A DNA stretch of 18,015 bases from Sulfurimonas sp. (GTDB lineage: Bacteria > Campylobacterota > Campylobacteria > Campylobacterales > Sulfurimonadaceae), in NCBI GenBank assembly GCA_003978475.1, contig QNZR01000069.1, forward strand, positions 1-18,015, in the 5' to 3' direction. The notes beneath the pieces are model-generated. The model was not told the DNA's origin. It was given only the letters and a program-made list of their open reading frames with translations, and ran no database searches. The position numbers were made by a program, and so were the translations under genes. Shown one piece after another: positions 14,329-18,015 of this stretch. Each line of letters opens with the position of its first letter. The stretch's first letter is position 1.

Positions 14329-17300
14329 CTATTCGACCACCAAATCCATTTTGGTTTGTATCCACTTTCCTTCACTGCTGTCATCGGCACCTGTTGCCGC
14401 TATTTCCACACGTTCGCTCTGAATATTTTTACTCTGCACCAGATAGTTTTTAATCACATCGGCACGCTCCTGCGCCAAGGCATTGAGCTCCGCCGCACTG
14501 ACATTTTGGACATTGCTTAAGTCGTTAATCATCTGTGCATCATACGCTTTCGCCAAGGCATCGACATTCTCTTTGTATTGCGCCTCAAGCCTCTCTTCGA
14601 GTGTCTCCAGTGCATCCTCGCCAATAAGCTCTTCATAGAGTGTCTCCAGCGTTTCCTGGCGAACATCACCCTCAAACAGATCGCCCTCTTCTTTAGCAAG
14701 CGCTACGGCTCGTGCCAGCAATTTTGCCTCTTTAAGGGCTTTGGCATCGTAGATTTCACTAAAAGTTCCGTGCAGTGCCAGTTTGAGCTTGGGGCGTTTG
14801 ATCAGAGCTTTGGCAAGCTTGTCCAGCTTCTCCTGTTCCGGCGGCAAAATCATACTGCTTCCGGGTTCAAACTCCACCCGTGCTAACGCCTCACCATCAA
14901 TACCCAGCATGGAACCCAAAAATGAAAATGGTGCCGTAACGGCTTTGGTAATGAGATTGATAAACGCCTGAAAAATGATATGCCCGTAAGAAAACTCCGG
15001 ATTGTTCATATCGCCGCTGACAGGCAGCTCCAGATCAATAATGCCATCAGAGTCTTCCAGCAGTGCAATAGCAAGTCCCAGCGGCAGATTGATGGCATCT
15101 TTGCTCTCAACATCTTCGCCAAGTTCCAGTTTTTTCACAATAATGCTGTTCTCTCCAACCATTTGAGAATCGACAATGTCGTAATTCAGATCTAAAAAAA
15201 GTTTGCCATTGGCAATACGCTGACCAATAAATTTACCCGAGTACGGACTCATGTTCACCAGATCAATATTTCGAAATACCAGATTAAGGTCGGTAAATTT
15301 TTCAATGGCTGCGGCATTGAAACTCCCTTTGAGTTTTGCTGAGCCGTACTGATTGACCACTCCGTTAAGCTCTAGCGAGCTGATCTCCTGCTGATTGGAA
15401 GAGATACCGTAAATATCGCCTTTAAAGTCATGAATATAAGCTTTGAACCGAAGAGGTAAGGAGTTGTCTTCAAAGTTGGCACTGCTGTTATGAAGCATAA
15501 TTTTAACAATCTGTACGGCAAAAGGCGACTCGGATTCTTTAGACGTCTCGTCTGCTTTAGACACGGTTGCTGCTTGTGGATGCCGGCTGAGCTGTGCAAA
15601 GTTCATGGTACCGTTGGCATCTATAATAGCATTGGCATACAGTCCGTTGATATCAATTTCTTTCACAAAAAGCTTATTGGGATTGTACTCGAAAGACAAC
15701 GGAGCCACATCAATAGCATCCCATGCCAACAACACCGTGTTATTACGACTCTCTTCAAGCACAAAGTCTGTGATGCTCAAAGCACCTTTTATCTGCGCAT
15801 CGGCACGCGTTTGGGATGGGGCATACTTCAGAGAACTTTTGAGGTTTAACAGCCCTCTTTTGAGTGCTATATGATGATCTTTCGCCACATAGGGACTAAA
15901 ATCTTCCAAATGCACGTTACGAAGATTCAAAGTACCTTGTTGCAACAACGGTGTATGTTGCAGTGTCCCTCGTGCCGAGATGCGGCCATGACGGTTAAGA
16001 CGCGTGGAAGCACGATACCGTAACGATGTTTTCGCCGCAGAGTCCACGTTGCTAAGAGCAACATCAAGGGCATTAAGTTTCGTGCTATGCGCTTTAGCAA
16101 GGGTATGGTCTTTAAAGTGAACATTGCCGTTTTGAAGCGTAAATTCCTTAAGCAGCAGGTGCCACGGTGCCGCATCGGTTGCAGGTGCCTGTTTTGCCTT
16201 GGAAGCACTCGACTTTTTCGGTACCACTACGTGATTCCAGTTAAGCACCCCGTTACGATCAAGCGATGCATACAGATAGGGTTTTTTAATGCCAAGACTC
16301 TTAATGTGAGCCTCTTGTGTTGCAGTATTGGCGCTGATGCCTTCAAAGTGCATTGTTTTCATGGAGAAGAGTGTCGTATTTTTAAGTTTTTGCTTGAGTG
16401 CGAACTGCTCCAGACTTAGCGTCGTATTGTTAATATCAAACGCTATTGTCGCATCTTCTTGAGCACTATAGTTCAGATGGAAATGGCTCACACCCGAACC
16501 GACATACAGATCATAACGTTGCAATGCCGCTGAAGCCGCCTGGTCAATATAGGGGTTAAACCAGGTCACATCAACACCCTCACAGCCGAAGTCTCCTCTG
16601 GCATTGAGCTTACTGTGTGCCAGCTCGCCCTCAGAGCGACAGTTCATCGTTTTGTTGAGCTGCATCTCCATCGCATAGTGCAACGAGGTTTGCGGCAGCG
16701 AGCTGATATGGTCTGCTTTAAAATCAAACCGGTTAACCTGAAACGTTGTCTTCGGTGTAACGGCGCGGTCTTCAAAATTTACATGTAAATTGTTGAGTAC
16801 AAAATGATTTAACAAAAGATCCCACGGTGGCGACTCGCTATCTGGTGCACTACGGTTGGTGTCATGTTCTTGCCTGCTGGTTCCTGCCTGAGTCACATAC
16901 TCCTGCCAGTCAACCCTGCCGTTTTGACGTCGCACTGCGGCAATACCGACATCGTCAATACGTAACGTATCCAGACGTATTTTTTGGCGCATCGGCTCAA
17001 TAAACCCGTCATTCAGACGCAGGCTTTTAATGCTTAAAATGTCATGATGCCGCACAGCATCTTTAGGAATGATACGCAGTTTATTCAACGCCAGCTGCAG
17101 ATTATCAATGCGCATCGCTTCCAAATTGGCAGTGTCAATATGAAATCGCGCATGCATGTTTAATTTGCCGTCAGCCACCTCGAGCTTTAGCTGCTCTTGC
17201 AGATAGCGCCATCCGGTAAAGAGTTTTCCTGCCTCGTAATCGACCGTTCCCTCCAGCGCAAACGGCTCAATCGAAAGAATGCGACTGTTCAGATTAAAAC

Positions 17301-17901
17301 TGCCGCCGTCATCAAAACGGGCACTCAAACGGATGCGATCACGTGCATTGCCGTTGTTGGTGGTATCAATATCTCTAAGCTGAAACTCCAGCGGTGCGAT
17401 ACTCACCTCAAACGGGCGCGGTTTGCTTGCGTCCGTATAGTGAATGCGCCCGTCGCTAATAACAAATTTTTGAATTTTTATTGGCGGTAATTCTGATGCT
17501 CCCTCAGACTTTGGTGCCGCTTCTTTATGGTTGCCGAGCTCCTGTAACCATGAAAAATTGAAAGTGCCCTCCGCCGTTTTGACAAGATGGACATTAGGGC
17601 GAACGAGCGCAATGGTACTCAACTGCAATTTTCCCGTTAGCAAAGCATAAAGATCGTAATTTAATGTAAATGCTTTAAGGCTAATAAACGGGGTGTTGTC
17701 CGGTGGTGTAAAATAGATATCATTCACAGTGAGCTCAAATGAGAACGGGTTAAACGCGGCATCACCGATGTAAAGAGCGCCACCGGTCTGCTCGGTAACG
17801 ATTTGGGGAGTCTTGTTAAGAATAAGATAGGGTACGCCAATAAAACCCATCACGCCGTAGAGTACTACAAAACACAGCACAACCCATTTCCATACAGACA
17901 T
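14329..17901 (-). CDS. large DUF748/AsmA-like membrane-anchored protein
   Basis: The 1190-residue protein has one N-terminal membrane segment (about 6-28) and then a long periplasmic part. Four repeats of about 215 residues can be seen. Each has a P-x-(V/L)...G-x-x-(N/D)-(F/W) element (about 102, 319, 541, 754) followed, after a charged linker of 20-40 residues, by a P-x-(L/V/I)-x(3-4)-F/I-x-L-x(5)-F/Y-x-D element (about 140, 360, 580, 793). This matches DUF748 proteins of the AsmA-like superfamily, whose better-known members form hydrophobic grooves thought to move lipids to the outer membrane. The C-terminus (about 1013-1190), with LPPEQEKLDKLAKALIKRPK and ERADVIKNYLV, resembles an OmpA-like domain interrupted by a Glu-rich helix. 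GGGAG stands six bases before the ATG. It converges on comM with 2 bases between the stops. Confidence 0.8.
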   Translation of the reverse strand: MSVWKWVVLCFVVLYGVMGFIGVPYLILNKTPQIVTEQTGGALYIGDAAFNPFSFELTVNDIYFTPPDNTPFISLKAFTLNYDLYALLTGKLQLSTIALVRPNVHLVKTAEGTFNFSWLQELGNHKEAAPKSEGASELPPIKIQKFVISDGRIHYTDASKPRPFEVSIAPLEFQLRDIDTTNNGNARDRIRLSARFDDGGSFNLNSRILSIEPFALEGTVDYEAGKLFTGWRYLQEQLKLEVADGKLNMHARFHIDTANLEAMRIDNLQLALNKLRIIPKDAVRHHDILSIKSLRLNDGFIEPMRQKIRLDTLRIDDVGIAAVRRQNGRVDWQEYVTQAGTSRQEHDTNRSAPDSESPPWDLLLNHFVLNNLHVNFEDRAVTPKTTFQVNRFDFKADHISSLPQTSLHYAMEMQLNKTMNCRSEGELAHSKLNARGDFGCEGVDVTWFNPYIDQAASAALQRYDLYVGSGVSHFHLNYSAQEDATIAFDINNTTLSLEQFALKQKLKNTTLFSMKTMHFEGISANTATQEAHIKSLGIKKPYLYASLDRNGVLNWNHVVVPKKSSASKAKQAPATDAAPWHLLLKEFTLQNGNVHFKDHTLAKAHSTKLNALDVALSNVDSAAKTSLRYRASTRLNRHGRISARGTLQHTPLLQQGTLNLRNVHLEDFSPYVAKDHHIALKRGLLNLKSSLKYAPSQTRADAQIKGALSITDFVLEESRNNTVLLAWDAIDVAPLSFEYNPNKLFVKEIDINGLYANAIIDANGTMNFAQLSRHPQAATVSKADETSKESESPFAVQIVKIMLHNSSANFEDNSLPLRFKAYIHDFKGDIYGISSNQQEISSLELNGVVNQYGSAKLKGSFNAAAIEKFTDLNLVFRNIDLVNMSPYSGKFIGQRIANGKLFLDLNYDIVDSQMVGENSIIVKKLELGEDVESKDAINLPLGLAIALLEDSDGIIDLELPVSGDMNNPEFSYGHIIFQAFINLITKAVTAPFSFLGSMLGIDGEALARVEFEPGSSMILPPEQEKLDKLAKALIKRPKLKLALHGTFSEIYDAKALKEAKLLARAVALAKEEGDLFEGDVRQETLETLYEELIGEDALETLEERLEAQYKENVDALAKAYDAQMINDLSNVQNVSAAELNALAQERADVIKNYLVQSKNIQSERVEIAATGADDSSEGKWIQTKMDLVVE
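16776..16791. repeat. TTTACATGTAAA palindrome, copy 4 (inside the DUF748 gene)
   Basis: A perfect 16-bp palindrome from AATTTACA to TGTAAATT. On the coding strand it reads Asn-Leu-His-Val-Asn, again with TTA-CAT-GTA as Leu-His-Val, at the start of the second repeat unit of the protein. Confidence 0.75.
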
Positions 17902-17957
17902 AATCGGCTCCCTCGTTTTTTATACTCTATATTCTATCTAAAAAAAGGCTTCTTATG

Positions 17958-17986
17958 ATATTAACGTGTAAAAAGACGCTGTTTAA
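17958..17986 (-). promoter_or_regulatory. possible promoter of the DUF748 gene
   Basis: On the minus strand TTAAAC (17981-17986) and TAATAT (17958-17963) are 17 bases apart, giving a start near 17951 and a leader of about 50 bases. The region is AT-rich, and other -10-like strings (TAGAAT, TATAAA) occur closer to the gene. Bases 17902-18015 hold nothing else I can support. Confidence 0.35.
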
Positions 17987-18015
17987 GTTAGTATTAATTT
18001 TTAATAAATTATTAT

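Noticed and set aside
4970..16791. TTTACATGTAAA copies as ParB parS sites
   Set aside because: The classic parS core is TTTCACGTGAAA. The half-sites differ at three positions, and no parA/parB genes are present. The comparison is kept only as an analogy.
1..18015. CRISPR arrays, tRNA or rRNA genes, insertion sequences, defence genes
   Set aside because: No spaced direct repeats, cloverleaf-like or rRNA-like stretches, transposase motifs or known defence domains were seen.

Overview
The window looks like a chromosomal segment of a Campylobacterota (Epsilonproteobacteria) member, probably of the sulfur-oxidising Sulfurimonas/Sulfurovum type. The grounds are gene content and order. A NifS plus three-domain NifU pair, used in this phylum as general Fe-S assembly, follows folE-fliI. 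The set tig-clpP-def-comM matches the order I recall from Helicobacter pylori (HP0795 to HP0792). In Campylobacter jejuni, folE-fliI and tig-clpP-def are divergent neighbours (Cj0195 to Cj0191). Base composition is moderate, and coding density is very high. No rRNA, tRNA, CRISPR array, insertion sequence, prophage or defence island is visible. No stretch over 300 bases lacks a gene; the longest gaps are 4552-4778 and 9204-9382.

Layout, left to right. Positions 2-232 (+) hold the tail of a PhoH-family ATPase gene broken by an in-frame TAG. On the minus strand, reading from about 4600 leftwards, are folE (GTP cyclohydrolase I), fliI (flagellar export ATPase), nifS and nifU. A strong sigma70-type promoter precedes folE. 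A gap rich in inverted repeats separates fliI from nifS. Positions 4.7-9.2 kb look like an accessory block set between folE-fliI and tig. It holds dbpA (DEAD-box RNA helicase, +), a hotdog-fold thioesterase-like gene (-), nhaA (Na+/H+ antiporter, +) and an unrecognised lipoprotein gene (-). Positions 9.38-14.33 kb (+) form a tight operon acting on nascent chains and protein quality: tig, clpP, a degenerate-GGDEF gene, def and comM. Converging on comM with only 2 bases between the stops is a 1190-residue DUF748/AsmA-like protein (-), built from four repeats of about 215 residues.

The most unusual signal is not a gene. The palindrome TTACATGTAA, usually as TTTACATGTAAA, occurs four times. Three copies lie inside unrelated genes, all read in the same frame, and one lies in the tig leader. 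Chance predicts about 0.02 copies in a window this size. This suggests a DNA-level signal such as a chromosome-architecture or regulator site. Other points of interest are the nonsense codon in the PhoH motif GDP-x-QID, the degenerate GGDEF gene placed between clpP and def, and the clustered inverted repeats before nifS. I found no clear new multi-gene system.
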